Notes: generated by a model from the letters alone, not told the origin. A DNA stretch of 64,000 nucleotides from Cognatishimia coralii (GCF_037478305.1 NZ_JBBGAZ010000008.1:1-64000); one strand, 5' to 3'. Counted from the first letter of the stretch, positions 16,784-26,596 are shown. Numbers and translations: made by a program.

Positions 16784-19549
16784 ATGCCAACTCAGACGAA
16801 TGAACCCGAGACCAACTCGGTACCACCGCCCAGTGTGACGTACCTCGGTGGCTCAGCCGGCTTTCGAAGCACGGTCGGCATGTATAAAATCGCCGAAAAT
16901 GGGCTGATCTATGACGTGACATTGCTCTTTGCCGATGCGTCAGCAGGCGAAGGTGCTTTGATCGCAGGAGAGTCCTCCGTCGATCTTGATGTGAGTTCAG
17001 GCGATCACATCGGCTTCTTTATGTTGCCGGACTCCTTCACGTTGAATGAGGATCCCTCTGTCTTTTCGGCGGATCGCTACGAACTGCGCGATTGGGGCGG
17101 AAGTCTGGGCAACATCTATGAAGATACCGCCCTACGGCTTTATGCGATCGACGAGACAACCAATGAGGAGACCCTTGTCGAGGCGCGTTGGAACGATGCC
17201 ACATGGCACATGCATCACAACATAGACGCCGGCATTGGCTTGAACTCTGATGGGGTCGATCACGTTCGCGGTCTGCGCGAGTATGACAACAGCATCACTA
17301 TTGGTTTTTCCGACACATACGGCAACAGCGCGGGATCACATGAGAGCATTTTGCTGAATGTGAACCTCGGCGACAGCGGCGCCTATATCGAAGACGATGA
17401 TATCGCGAGCGACGCCGACCAGACCGAACACAACTGGATTGCGCCAGTGGAAATTGCTGAAGACCTGCCGGAAGTTCCTTTGGCGGTCAGATCCGTGTCG
17501 CAACCCCCGGAATACAACGTCGAGTCTGATCTTGGTGGCACGCAGGAAACCGCGCCAGCAACCGTGACCTTTATGGGGGAAAGCGCTGGCTACAGAAACA
17601 CCTTCGGCGTCTACAAGATCGATGACATCGGTATGATTTACGACGTCCAGATCGTCTTCGCGAATGCGTCGAATCAGGGCAGCGGAGGCAATCTGATTGC
17701 GGGCGAGTCCACGGTCGAAATCGATGCCGGTCCCGGCGATAATCTCGGGTTCTTTATTCTGTCAGATGGATGGGGTCAGAACTGGGACAAGTCCGTTTTT
17801 GACGCTGACAGCTACGTGTTCCGCGATTGGGGTGGAGGCGAAGGCAACGTCTATTGGAGCACAGGGCTCAGGCTCTTTGCGGTTGATGAGGACACCGGCC
17901 AGGAAACTCTTGTAAATGCGCGGTTCAATGCCGCCACCTGGCACATGCATCACAAGCCGGAAGACGGTATCGACATGAACGTGGACTACTTCGACCACCT
18001 GCGTGGCCAGCTCAAATATGATGGCAGCATCACCGTTGGTTTCGAAGACATTCGCGGAGGCGGGGATCGAGACTTCAATGACGTCATGTTCAACATCAAT
18101 CTCGGTGACAGCGGTGCCACGATTGACGATGAAAACATCCTGTCAGGCGCAGATCAGCACGAGCATGGGTTTGTCACGGACGATGGCGAAGCGGCTCAGG
18201 CCAAAGTCACGTTCCTCAGCGAAACAGCCGATTATAAAAATACAATCGGCATGTACAAAATCGCAGAGGACGGCACGATCAGCGATGTCAGCCTACTGTT
18301 TGCCAATGCGTCGAAATATGACAGCGGTGGCGAGTTGATCTCAGGTGAATCCAGCGTCGACATCGACGTTGACCTGAATGACCAGCTCGGCTTTTTCATC
18401 TTGCCTGATGGCTATGCGCGCAACAGCGATAAGTCGCTGTTTGACGATGGCACTTTCGTTCTGCGCAACGCAGATGGCGAGATTGGCAACGTCCTGCGCG
18501 ATCAAGACCTGTCTCTCTATCGCGTTGATGAGGAAAGCGGTGAAGAAGTCCTGCTTCGCGCCCGCTATGGCAACACTACGTTCCATATGTCTCATGATGA
18601 CGAGCGTGGCATTTCAATGAATTCCGACGGGTTGGATCACAGCCTTGGTGAAATGCGGGATGGCAACAAGGTCATTCTTGGCTTTGAAGACATTCGCAAC
18701 AACGGGGATTGGGATTTCGACGATGTAGTCATCCAGGTTGAACTCTCGTCGACCGGCGCGGTGGTGGCTGAGCAGAACCTCAAGTCTCCTGATGACACCA
18801 CGCAAAGCGATGTCGGATGGATCTTCACCGAAAACGATGATGTCTTTGATAACCAGCCATGGCCGGGTGAAAATGATCGCATCTACAACGATGGCGACGC
18901 GCCCAATCTGGATGCTTTGTCAGGCGATGATTTGATCTATGGCGACGAAAGCGCCAATACGCTTTACGGCAATTCTGGTCACGATGTGCTCTTGGGGCAT
19001 GGAGGAGACGACCAGATGCTGGGTGGCGGTGGCCGGGATCACCTCAACGGTGGTTTGGGCAACGACCAGATGTCGGGCGAAGCGGGTCGAGACCTGCTTT
19101 GGGGCCAGCATGGCGATGACACGCTGGACGGCGGTGCCGGAGCAGACAAGCTCTGGGGCGGTGCCGGTGCGGATGTGATCCAAGGCGGCAGCGGAGATGA
19201 TCGCCTCTATGGCAATCTGGGCGAAGACGTTCTGCAAGGCGGCGGCGGTGAAGACTGGCTGTTTGGCGGAGAAGGATCGGACACGTTCGTCTTTGATTTC
19301 TCTGACATCGACGGCTCGGTCGATACAATCGGTGATCTGACCCTCGCGGGTGCTGAGCAAGACACGATCGATCTTCAGCTGCTGAACTTGCTGTCTGAGG
19401 GTGAGACCAAGGCCGACTGGATTACAGCAAATGCATCGCAAAACGAAGCGGATGTGGAACTGGATCTTGGTGGCGGCACACTGGTGTTGCAGAACGTGGG
19501 ATCTTTGGAAACCGCAAGCTATCATCTGGAGCAGGTTTTGATCTGCTGA
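16784..19549 (+). CDS. secreted RTX protein with three DUF4114 domains
   Basis: A 921-residue acidic protein without a signal peptide, as expected for a type I secretion substrate. Three homologous domains of about 200 residues begin near residues 15, 258 and 472. Each has a strand pattern like FrnTxGxYKI and a WHMHH or FHMSH motif. Copies 2 and 3 end with the DUF4114 calcium signature (GGGDRDFNDV and NNGDWDFDDV); copy 1 has GNSAGSHESI there and has lost the acidic residues. Residues about 700-830 hold RTX nonapeptides (GGxGxDxLxG, about eight to ten), and the C-terminus ends in a serralysin-like hydrophobic secretion region. The exporter genes lie just downstream on the other strand. It probably works outside the cell as an adhesin or matrix protein. 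Confidence 0.88.
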   Translation: MPTQTNEPETNSVPPPSVTYLGGSAGFRSTVGMYKIAENGLIYDVTLLFADASAGEGALIAGESSVDLDVSSGDHIGFFMLPDSFTLNEDPSVFSADRYELRDWGGSLGNIYEDTALRLYAIDETTNEETLVEARWNDATWHMHHNIDAGIGLNSDGVDHVRGLREYDNSITIGFSDTYGNSAGSHESILLNVNLGDSGAYIEDDDIASDADQTEHNWIAPVEIAEDLPEVPLAVRSVSQPPEYNVESDLGGTQETAPATVTFMGESAGYRNTFGVYKIDDIGMIYDVQIVFANASNQGSGGNLIAGESTVEIDAGPGDNLGFFILSDGWGQNWDKSVFDADSYVFRDWGGGEGNVYWSTGLRLFAVDEDTGQETLVNARFNAATWHMHHKPEDGIDMNVDYFDHLRGQLKYDGSITVGFEDIRGGGDRDFNDVMFNINLGDSGATIDDENILSGADQHEHGFVTDDGEAAQAKVTFLSETADYKNTIGMYKIAEDGTISDVSLLFANASKYDSGGELISGESSVDIDVDLNDQLGFFILPDGYARNSDKSLFDDGTFVLRNADGEIGNVLRDQDLSLYRVDEESGEEVLLRARYGNTTFHMSHDDERGISMNSDGLDHSLGEMRDGNKVILGFEDIRNNGDWDFDDVVIQVELSSTGAVVAEQNLKSPDDTTQSDVGWIFTENDDVFDNQPWPGENDRIYNDGDAPNLDALSGDDLIYGDESANTLYGNSGHDVLLGHGGDDQMLGGGGRDHLNGGLGNDQMSGEAGRDLLWGQHGDDTLDGGAGADKLWGGAGADVIQGGSGDDRLYGNLGEDVLQGGGGEDWLFGGEGSDTFVFDFSDIDGSVDTIGDLTLAGAEQDTIDLQLLNLLSEGETKADWITANASQNEADVELDLGGGTLVLQNVGSLETASYHLEQVLIC

Positions 19550-19573
19550 ATGCAGGTTAAAACTCAAAAATCA

Positions 19574-19606
19574 AAAGGCACCCAAGAATTGGGTGCCTTT
19601 CTTTTT
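19574..19606. terminator. bidirectional terminator between RTX gene and exporter operon
   Basis: A perfect twelve-pair stem, AAAGGCACCCAA-GAA-TTGGGTGCCTTT, is flanked by A-rich sequence on the left and TTTCTTTTT on the right. It works in both directions and separates the convergent RTX and HlyD transcripts. Confidence 0.9.
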
Positions 19607-19655
19607 GCATGGTGTTTCGAGTGTTACTGGTTTGCGCTCCGCGCCAAAGGTTCTC

Positions 19656-20948
19656 TTAGACTTCCCGGAAAGCGCGGTAGAAATAGTCCATGAATGGTTT
19701 GGTCAAGTAGCTTAGAGGGGATCGCTCGGTAGTTTTGATAAAGGTCTCAACAGGCATGCCAGGCATGAGCTTTTGCGATCCCAGCTTGTCGATTTCCTGC
19801 GCGTGAGGTGTGATTTCGGCCTGATAGTAGGACAATCCGGTCGTCTCATCATAAAAGACATCTGGCGAAATCTTCGAGACATAGCCGAACAACTCGGGCG
19901 TAGTCCGGTGGTCGAAACTTACGAACCGAAGCGACGCGTTCTGGCCCAAGTACACATCATCGACATGCATAGTTTGGATACGCGATTTGACGACAAGCTG
20001 TTGGTCCTGAGGAACGATCTGCATCAGAGCCTGTGCGGGAGAAATAACTGCCTGTTCCGCGAAGACTTGGCTGCTGTGAACCACACCCTCTACAGGGCTT
20101 TTGATCTCAAGGCTTTCGAGTTTCTTTTTGGTCGAATGTTTGCGCGCGCGCAAATCAATCTCCATGAATTCGAGTTCTCTCAATGTGACGATGGCCTCCT
20201 CGCGTCGTTGCGTTGTCAGGCGCATCGCTTCAATTTCAAATGCAGAAATCTGACCGTTCAGCTGTGCTTTAGATGCGCTCAAACTGCCGATTTGTCCTTT
20301 TAGCTGAGCATATTCCTTCTTGAGCGACGACACACGCGACGATGCAATCAGGCCCTTGATTTTAAGTTCTTCCGCCGCGACCAGGTCATTGGATACCAAT
20401 TGCAATTGCGCTTCGAGCGCTTCCAGCTGCGCGTTCAAACCCGAGATTTGCACATGGGCTTGATTGATCTGTTCGTCTAGCTGCCGAAGTTCCCCCCGAT
20501 AGTTCTCCAGCCGGGTCTGAAACAGGATTTTTTCGCCTTGAACAAGCTGCTTGCTGAGCTTGGGCATCGGGTGCTGCAAATTTATTCTCAGCTCGGATTG
20601 ACCATCCCGCTCGGCGGCCAAACGTGCCTTTCTGACCTCGATTTCAGCGAGTTGTGAGATGATCGATTCCAAGTCTGAAGCAATATAGGTTTCATCGAGC
20701 CGCACCAGAACGTCACCGGCTCGAACTGTGTCACCATTTCTCGCAAGGATTTGGCCAACAACTCCGCCAAACGCGTGTTGAACCACTTGCTGATTGTTTT
20801 CCAAGTGGATCGCACCACTCACGATAACAGCTCCGGAAATGCGCGTATTCACTGCCCAAGCTGTTGTTGTCCCAAGCAATATACCAATACTCAGAAAGCC
20901 AATGGCAATGGGTTTGCGCAGGCCCCAATCTTTGTTGTTCTCTGCCAT
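19656..20948 (-). CDS. type I secretion membrane-fusion protein (HlyD/PrtE family)
   Basis: A 430-residue adaptor with one N-terminal membrane anchor (about residues 12-34, PIAIGFLSIGILLGTTTAW), a barrel half-motif (SGAVIVSGAIHLENNQQVVQ), a long coiled-coil hairpin (about 85-270) and the C-terminal HlyD signature region (IKSPVEGVVHSSQVF...GMPVETFIKT). It links the inner-membrane ABC exporter to an outer-membrane TolC-type channel, which is not in the window. ATG 20948 is chosen over an upstream TTG at 20969 because AGGAG sits nine bases before it and the start is four bases beyond the ABC gene's stop. Its likely cargo is the convergent RTX protein. Confidence 0.9.
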   Translation of the reverse strand: MAENNKDWGLRKPIAIGFLSIGILLGTTTAWAVNTRISGAVIVSGAIHLENNQQVVQHAFGGVVGQILARNGDTVRAGDVLVRLDETYIASDLESIISQLAEIEVRKARLAAERDGQSELRINLQHPMPKLSKQLVQGEKILFQTRLENYRGELRQLDEQINQAHVQISGLNAQLEALEAQLQLVSNDLVAAEELKIKGLIASSRVSSLKKEYAQLKGQIGSLSASKAQLNGQISAFEIEAMRLTTQRREEAIVTLRELEFMEIDLRARKHSTKKKLESLEIKSPVEGVVHSSQVFAEQAVISPAQALMQIVPQDQQLVVKSRIQTMHVDDVYLGQNASLRFVSFDHRTTPELFGYVSKISPDVFYDETTGLSYYQAEITPHAQEIDKLGSQKLMPGMPVETFIKTTERSPLSYLTKPFMDYFYRAFREV

Positions 20949-20952
20949 GTGC

Positions 20953-22668
20953 TTATTCTCCTGCGACAATTTTTGTTGCTTTTTTCGTGTCGCCCATCAG
21001 CGACTTCAGCACACTGTCTCTTGGTCCTTCCAGACGGACGGAACCGTTTTCGATCATCACAAGCCGGTCACATTCCGCGATTGCCATAGGGCGATGTGTC
21101 ATCAAAACGACGGAGCGCTGTGACGACTTAAAATCGCGGATGGCCTCGTTCAAAGCATGTGATCCCACCGCATCCAGTGCAGAATTGGGTTCGTCCAAAA
21201 CCAACAATACGGGGTCAAGATAGAGTGCACGTGCCAAGGCAAGTCGCTGCCGCTCGCCCCCTGATAGCCTATGGCTGCAGTCTGATATTCTCGTATTGTA
21301 GCCCTCTGGCAGGCTAACGATTGTATCGTGGGCTTTTGCGGATTTTGCAGCCTTGATCACTTTCGTATCGTCCGGATCTGACTCCATGTGCGCAATGTTT
21401 TCAGCAATTGTGCCGTCAAAAAAGGTAATAGTTTGAGGTAAGTAGCCGACAAATTTACCTAAGTCGCCTTCCGGATATTGGCCCAACATCGCGCCGCCAA
21501 GACTGACACGCCCAAGTGTGGGAGGAGTTATTCCGACAATGACGCGCGCAAGCGAAGACTTGCCCGCGCCGCTTGGGCCGATGACACCGATTGCTTCTCC
21601 GGGGGCAACTTCCAAATTCAAGTTGGAGAGAACGGCTTCTTTGGTGTCAGGCGCAAAGAAACTGAGGTTAGACAACGTAAGCAACGCATCAGGCCTGGGC
21701 AGGGAAACCTTTCGGGCGGCGTGCGCGTCATCTTGCAGTGTTTGCCGAATAGCTTTCCAGCCACTGAAAGACTTTTGGATCAAAGGCCAATTGCCGATAA
21801 CTTGCTCGATTGGTGCCAGCGCGCGGCCAAGAAGAATGGACCCGGCGATAATCGCTCCAGCTGTCATTTCACCTTCAAGTACCAACCAGGCTCCCAACGC
21901 CAGCATCGCGCTTTGAAGAAAAAGTCTGAGGGATTTGCTCGCGGATGCAAACGAGCCGCCCAGATCACTGGCTTTGACAGCCGCATCCAAAGAGCGATCG
22001 CGCACAGTTTTCCACCGTCCCACAAGGTTTGACGTCATCCCTTGTGCAAGGATGAAGTCCTGAGCACGCACATAGTCGCCATGCATTCGGCTGGCTTCGT
22101 GCGAGAAGCCGGATGACCGCAGTGTCATGCGTTTGGTTACAAGGTTGTTGAGCAAGGCAAGGCCAATCAAAGCCGCGGCTCCGGCAAACGCCAACCATCC
22201 AAGCCACGCGTGAAATACAAAAATTGCCGCGACAAACATAACTGTCCAGGGCACATCAAAGAGAGCTAAAAGGACCTGCGACCCAAAGAAACCTCGAATG
22301 GTTTCCACGTCTTGCAATTGAGATGCCCTGTCAGGTCGACCCGCTTGGGCCTCTGTGGGTGCCAGCTCAGACCGCAGGATTATATCGTCGCACCTGCTCT
22401 GAAAAATCGCGCCGCACCGCGCCAAAACCCGCGCACGCGACGCATCCAAAAGCGCCATAAAGAGGTAGAGGAGGCCAACCAGAACAAGCAGTGCGACAAG
22501 TGTCTCTTTGGACCGAGATGCCAGAACGCGATCATATACTTGGACCATGAACAAGGGTCCGGCCAACATCAGAATGTTGACGAAAGCGCCGAAAATCACG
22601 GTGACCGAAATCGAAGGAAGCAAAGTGCTGGTTGGAGTTTTTGCTGTCATGGCTTTAAAAATGGACAT
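20953..22668 (-). CDS. type I secretion ABC exporter (PrtD family)
   Basis: A fused permease-ATPase of 571 residues. Residues about 10-290 contain six membrane helices of the ABC type 1 fold. The C-terminal ATPase has Walker A GPSGAGKS, signature LSGGERQRLALARAL, Walker B LLVLDEPNSALD and the switch His in MTHRP. It lacks an N-terminal peptidase domain, as in PrtD-type exporters of RTX proteins. The start is uncertain: ATG 22668 is preferred, an in-frame TTG at 22701 extends it by 11 residues, and no strong ribosome site is visible for either. It is the first gene of the two-gene exporter operon. Confidence 0.88.
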   Translation of the reverse strand: MSIFKAMTAKTPTSTLLPSISVTVIFGAFVNILMLAGPLFMVQVYDRVLASRSKETLVALLVLVGLLYLFMALLDASRARVLARCGAIFQSRCDDIILRSELAPTEAQAGRPDRASQLQDVETIRGFFGSQVLLALFDVPWTVMFVAAIFVFHAWLGWLAFAGAAALIGLALLNNLVTKRMTLRSSGFSHEASRMHGDYVRAQDFILAQGMTSNLVGRWKTVRDRSLDAAVKASDLGGSFASASKSLRLFLQSAMLALGAWLVLEGEMTAGAIIAGSILLGRALAPIEQVIGNWPLIQKSFSGWKAIRQTLQDDAHAARKVSLPRPDALLTLSNLSFFAPDTKEAVLSNLNLEVAPGEAIGVIGPSGAGKSSLARVIVGITPPTLGRVSLGGAMLGQYPEGDLGKFVGYLPQTITFFDGTIAENIAHMESDPDDTKVIKAAKSAKAHDTIVSLPEGYNTRISDCSHRLSGGERQRLALARALYLDPVLLVLDEPNSALDAVGSHALNEAIRDFKSSQRSVVLMTHRPMAIAECDRLVMIENGSVRLEGPRDSVLKSLMGDTKKATKIVAGE

Positions 22669-22914
22669 CTCAAGGGATCGTTTTCGAGACGACGCTAACA
22701 AAGTCGACTGAAGCCGATGATGCCTATTTCGAAGGTCGAGCTACCAAATTGGGGTAGGCCATTGGGACATTTGTATGTCTTTGCGTCACTTCACATTGAA
22801 AGGAAAGCAGACGCGCCTCAATGTAAAGAGGATCGGGGCAGCCTTCACCGTCTTCGATAATGTTGAGTATTTCAGAGCGCCTTTTTCAGGCGTTCCTTTC
22901 AAAGTCGTAGCGCG

Positions 22915-24129
22915 TCAAACGATCGATATGACCAACATACCCACACTCGTTGCAACTCCGACCAGCGGCACGACTTTCGGTACACTAAATCCGTAGTTCC
23001 GGGCCACTGGCTGCCTTTTGATCCGCAGCAAAGAGAGGTTCACCGCTATGAAGACGAACAAGACAATCTGCGAGGTACGTTCTGCCAATGCTGCGATTGG
23101 CAAAGCCTGACCCAGGAACAAAATAAGGAAAACCACACAAAACGTTGCGATACTCGGCGTTCTGGTTTTCGCAGAAACTCGAGCAAAAATTTCGGGAAGA
23201 AAGCTTCGATCAGCCAAGCCGTAAACTATGCGAGACGCCATGATAATTTGTATCAACACGCCGTTGACAGTCGCCACAACGGCAAGTGCACCAAATGCGA
23301 TCTCGTACCGATCGTCGGAACTTTCGAAAACGAGCATCAAAGGGGCTGAAGACTCCGAAAGGCGAGAAATTGGAACGGCCATAAGCACCGTGACCATTGT
23401 GGCTAGGTAAAGACCGGTTGCGATTACAAGAGTTAACAAAATCGCTCGGGGCATCGTTTGCCTTGGCTCTTTAACCTCTTCAGCAACGTTTGCTATGTCT
23501 TCGAACCCGACAAAGGCGAAGAAGGCCAAAACAGAGGCCGATCCAATCCCAAGCCATGGTTCGATACTGGTGGGTGAAAATATCTCTCCAAACTCAACCC
23601 CCTGCTTGTCGGTAAGCAACATCCCCCAACCAATTACGAACACAAGACCAAGGATTTCGATGACGGTAATCACCGCAGCCGTCGTTACAGATTGCGAAAT
23701 GCCCCAGAAAGCAATCAAGCCCATTGCGGCGACAATAAATGTAACCAACACAGACTGCGGAAGGGCGACGAACTGTCCAAGATAGGCGGCGGCGCCCAAA
23801 GAAACCGCCGCGGCTGAAACAATCCCCGATAGCGCAACGCTCAAGCCAACCCCTGTTGTCAACCAAGCACGGCTGAACCCAGCTTCGACATACGCCGCTT
23901 CCCCGCCACTTACGGGGTAACGAATGCACAACTCGGCATAGGAAAGCGCTGTGAACGCAACCACAATAGCAGCCACGATGAATGATATCGGTGCGTGAGC
24001 GCCAGCTTCGGCGGCTGTTGCCCCCGCAAGCACGTATATTCCCGCTCCGACGGTGACGCCAAGTCCATAGAGAGTCACTAGGGGGGTCGAGAGAACACGA
24101 CGCAGGCGAGGTTGATCAGGAGCGTGCAC
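22915..24129 (-). CDS. APC-superfamily amino-acid permease
   Basis: A 404-residue transporter with about 12 hydrophobic helices. It starts with the APC consensus loop TLYGLGVTVGAGIYVLAG in helix 1 and contains FFAFVGFEDIANVAEEVKEP, typical of cationic or broad amino-acid permeases. The start is GTG 24129, nine bases after AGGGAGA. It follows the UspA-like gene by 17 bases on the same strand and so is probably controlled by the FNR-type box upstream of that gene. The substrate cannot be read from sequence; polyamines or amino acids are possible. Confidence 0.85.
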   Translation of the reverse strand: MHAPDQPRLRRVLSTPLVTLYGLGVTVGAGIYVLAGATAAEAGAHAPISFIVAAIVVAFTALSYAELCIRYPVSGGEAAYVEAGFSRAWLTTGVGLSVALSGIVSAAAVSLGAAAYLGQFVALPQSVLVTFIVAAMGLIAFWGISQSVTTAAVITVIEILGLVFVIGWGMLLTDKQGVEFGEIFSPTSIEPWLGIGSASVLAFFAFVGFEDIANVAEEVKEPRQTMPRAILLTLVIATGLYLATMVTVLMAVPISRLSESSAPLMLVFESSDDRYEIAFGALAVVATVNGVLIQIIMASRIVYGLADRSFLPEIFARVSAKTRTPSIATFCVVFLILFLGQALPIAALAERTSQIVLFVFIAVNLSLLRIKRQPVARNYGFSVPKVVPLVGVATSVGMLVISIV

Positions 24130-24146
24130 GCAGAGTTCTCCCTAGA

Positions 24147-24992
24147 TCAATGCGCCAGGTAGACAGGCTGACTGTCTTGCTCCAGCAGCGTTCTAGTGGT
24201 GCCGCCAAAAATCGCCTGTCTCATGCGCGAATGGCTATAAGCGCCTGCAACGACTAAGTCCGCACCCAAGTCTCGGGCCATATCCAGAATGCATGCGGAG
24301 ATGTCTTTGCCGCCGCTTGGAATCTGCGCAACTTCAACATTGCAGGCGTGATGACTAAGCCAAGTAGACAAAGCAGCGCCCGGTTCAAACGGCTGGCCGT
24401 GACTTATGGGCAATGGATCGACACAGACGACAGTGACTTTTTTTGAATTTCGCAACAGGGGGAGTGCACTGTGAACTGCTCTAGCGGCGCAAAGACTATC
24501 GTTCCAAGCGACCAGAATGTGATCATAGCGCTCTGCAATCTGCGCATTCAAAAACAGCGCTACCGGAGACTCAAACAGCACCCCATGCGCCAAACTCTTG
24601 TACTGGTCGTTCTCGTTTCGGATGTTGGACGCGATGAATACATAGTCGGCAAACTTCGCCGATTGTGCCACGGCTTCCGAGATCTCTGCCTCGGCGCACA
24701 CTATTGGCCGGACTTCGCCTTTGCACCCAGTGTCCACCAAGAGTGTTTGGGCGGCATGAGTGGCGCTGTCTAAAGAAGACTTTGTCGCAGCTATTTCTTT
24801 GGTCCAAATCTCCGCTTCGGTGGGGCCTCCAAACGGAAGGCCTCCATGGACATTGATCGGGAGTGTGGGGGAAATGGTTTGAACTAAGACAACCAAATAC
24901 GCGTCGACGTCTCGGGCTTGCGTACAAAAACTCGAAATCTCGTCTACGGGTGTCTCAACGTTCGTTACAAGAATAATAGTTGCATTTTTCAT
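24147..24992 (-). CDS. universal stress protein, tandem Usp domains
   Basis: A 281-residue cytoplasmic protein with two Usp folds. The C-terminal one keeps the ATP-binding loop GAYSHSRMRQAIFGGTTRTLL (G-x2-hydrophobic-x-G...G-G-T-x-R form); the N-terminal one is degenerate and lacks it. The start has AGGAGG at ideal spacing. An FNR-type box 54 bases upstream suggests induction at low oxygen, as is common for Usp proteins of facultative alphaproteobacteria. It is followed by an amino-acid permease in what looks like a two-gene operon. Confidence 0.85.
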   Translation of the reverse strand: MKNATIILVTNVETPVDEISSFCTQARDVDAYLVVLVQTISPTLPINVHGGLPFGGPTEAEIWTKEIAATKSSLDSATHAAQTLLVDTGCKGEVRPIVCAEAEISEAVAQSAKFADYVFIASNIRNENDQYKSLAHGVLFESPVALFLNAQIAERYDHILVAWNDSLCAARAVHSALPLLRNSKKVTVVCVDPLPISHGQPFEPGAALSTWLSHHACNVEVAQIPSGGKDISACILDMARDLGADLVVAGAYSHSRMRQAIFGGTTRTLLEQDSQPVYLAH

Positions 24993-25442
24993 GGAAACCC
25001 TCCTTGCATGATCCCCATTGAGAACAGATTTCCCAGATTGTTTTGTTGAGATAGATCAAGCTTTCAAAAAAGAGTTCAAAGCTGGACGGTAGCGTGAAGT
25101 TCAAGGGCGACTTCGAAGGCGACGCACCTACAATTGTATCGTTGTCCAGTACCTAAGCCTCGCTCGAGCGGCTTCCAAGCTTCATGGAAGACACTACGAG
25201 CCGTCGACAGGCCGCCCGTGTTTTGTTTTCAACGAACAGGGCGAAGTCTTCCCCGATCCTCTTTATAAAAATGCGCGCCCTAGACGAGGCGAGAGGACTC
25301 TTGGGGTGCCTTGGTTGGTATGAGAATTTGCAGCAATACCCAAATGTAACGGTTGGGTGCCGACAAACGCTTCCCCGCGCGCTCTTTCGACGTCGGGAAG
25401 AACTGGGTCGTTCAGCGATTAGGGGCAGATATCAAAGACGTG
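24993..25442. other. intergenic region between uspA-like and GAF genes
   Basis: The first 70 bases hold the uspA-like ribosome site and FNR-type box. From 25060 to 25442 only short frames are seen. One plus-strand frame ending at a TGA at 25321 contains FVFNEQGEVFPDP-like sequence but has no start, ribosome site or recognisable relative, and may be a gene remnant. Confidence 0.3.
25046..25059 (-). promoter_or_regulatory. FNR/FnrL-type box upstream of uspA-like gene
   Basis: TTGAGATAGATCAA matches TTGATnnnnATCAA at nine of ten defined bases. Its centre is 60 bases upstream of the uspA-like start, a usual activating distance. An fnrL gene is present in this window. Confidence 0.7.
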
Positions 25443-25901
25443 TCAGTTTACGAGCCTAAGTCTCGGCACGTGTACTTCTATTTCTTCTACCGGCATGAGG
25501 GTTTCAACCAACCTTGCGAACTTCGTTATGTGCTCAAGGTCGAGGGTGCTCCACATTTTTGGCTCACGGCAGATTGCTTCCACGGCCCCGACAACTCTGC
25601 CGTTCGCGTATAATGGAGCGCCAATATAGGCTTTTAGGCCCTCGGCCTTCATCATGGGGCATTGTGGCAAGCTATCGTCGACCGTCAGACCTTCAATGAT
25701 GAGGGGTTCCTGGCGGCTTATGACGGTTGCGCAGCACGACGTAGAAAGAAATGGCGTTTCAAATTTTTCTGCCGTTGGTGACGCGTCTGTATCTACGATG
25801 TGAGAGACATATCCATCCTTCAGATCCGTTCTACTCACCGCCGCAAAATCGGCATTTAGGGTCGACCTGATCATTTTAAGAATAGAAACTTCGCCACTCA
25901 T
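25443..25901 (-). CDS. GAF-domain protein, 152 aa
   Basis: A stand-alone GAF domain filling nearly the whole protein. It shows the family's C-terminal pattern LKAYIGAPLYANGRVVGAVEAI followed by the helix WSTLDLEHITKFARLVE. Several cysteines (STSCCATVIS, LPQCPMM) lie around the ligand pocket and could make it a redox or methionine-sulfoxide-type sensor, though the fRMsr active-site set is not evident. A ribosome site AGGGA precedes the ATG by eight bases. No output domain is fused and no partner kinase or cyclase is adjacent, so its signalling target is unknown. Confidence 0.75.
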   Translation of the reverse strand: MSGEVSILKMIRSTLNADFAAVSRTDLKDGYVSHIVDTDASPTAEKFETPFLSTSCCATVISRQEPLIIEGLTVDDSLPQCPMMKAEGLKAYIGAPLYANGRVVGAVEAICREPKMWSTLDLEHITKFARLVETLMPVEEIEVHVPRLRLVN

Positions 25902-26086
25902 TTATTCGTTCCCTTATCGCTCGACACAATTGGGTTAGCTGAATTCAAAAAGCGCTCGAAAACACCTTGTACCTACTTGGCATTATATGTCTCATGAAGC
26001 AACGAGTTGGCCACGAAGCGCAAGCCTTTTTTAAAACCAACCTTGCCAGTATTCAATTCGCCGATCGTACATCGAGCTGGAGCGCC

Positions 26087-26596
26087 ATGAACAAAGCAGC
26101 AAACCCAAACCACGTTGATGCTGAGGCGTGGGCGCTTTGCGACACAATGGTTCAGGGAACAAAGCAATCAGTTCTGGATGGCAATTACGACGGTTATTCC
26201 GAGTATTTTCACATCCCCTTTACGATGCAGACACAACTGGGCGATGTCGTCGTTGAAAGTGATGAACAACATCGGGAAGTTTTCGCACGTGTCATGTGGC
26301 AATACCGAAAGCAAAACGTGACTGACGCTCAGCGAAATCTACTGGCCGCGCATATCTTCAGAAACGAGGAAATAGTCTGCGTTCATGAATCGATGCTTTA
26401 CTCAAATTCTAGACTTGTTCAGAGCTCGATTAAGGTTCTTTCTACACTTAGAAAATTTTGCGATCATTGGCTTATTGTTGATAGTCGCTACTCTGTCGGG
26501 GATTGTATCAACTTAAACCGCGCGCTCTATGGCCCTAGGTACAGTGAAGTCCAGTCCATTATGCAAGACTCCTGTAGTCTGGTGCAGATCAGATGA
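26087..26596 (+). CDS. hypothetical protein, 169 aa
   Basis: An unrecognised soluble protein. An early stretch (TMVQGTKQSVLDGNYDGYSEYFHIPFTMQT) has the look of an NTF2/SnoaL-like cone fold, with an acidic helix followed by a strand, but this is a weak resemblance. There is no signal peptide or membrane segment. The ATG at 26087 is chosen because TGGAG is well spaced before it; an in-frame ATG at 25967 would add 40 poorly conserved-looking residues. It is divergent from the GAF gene, with 185 bases between them. Confidence 0.55.
   Translation: MNKAANPNHVDAEAWALCDTMVQGTKQSVLDGNYDGYSEYFHIPFTMQTQLGDVVVESDEQHREVFARVMWQYRKQNVTDAQRNLLAAHIFRNEEIVCVHESMLYSNSRLVQSSIKVLSTLRKFCDHWLIVDSRYSVGDCINLNRALYGPRYSEVQSIMQDSCSLVQIR

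Noticed and set aside
25104..25321. A plus-strand fragment containing FVFNEQGEVFPDP-like sequence
   Set aside because: It lacks a start and any recognised relative; kept only as a possible remnant in the intergenic note.
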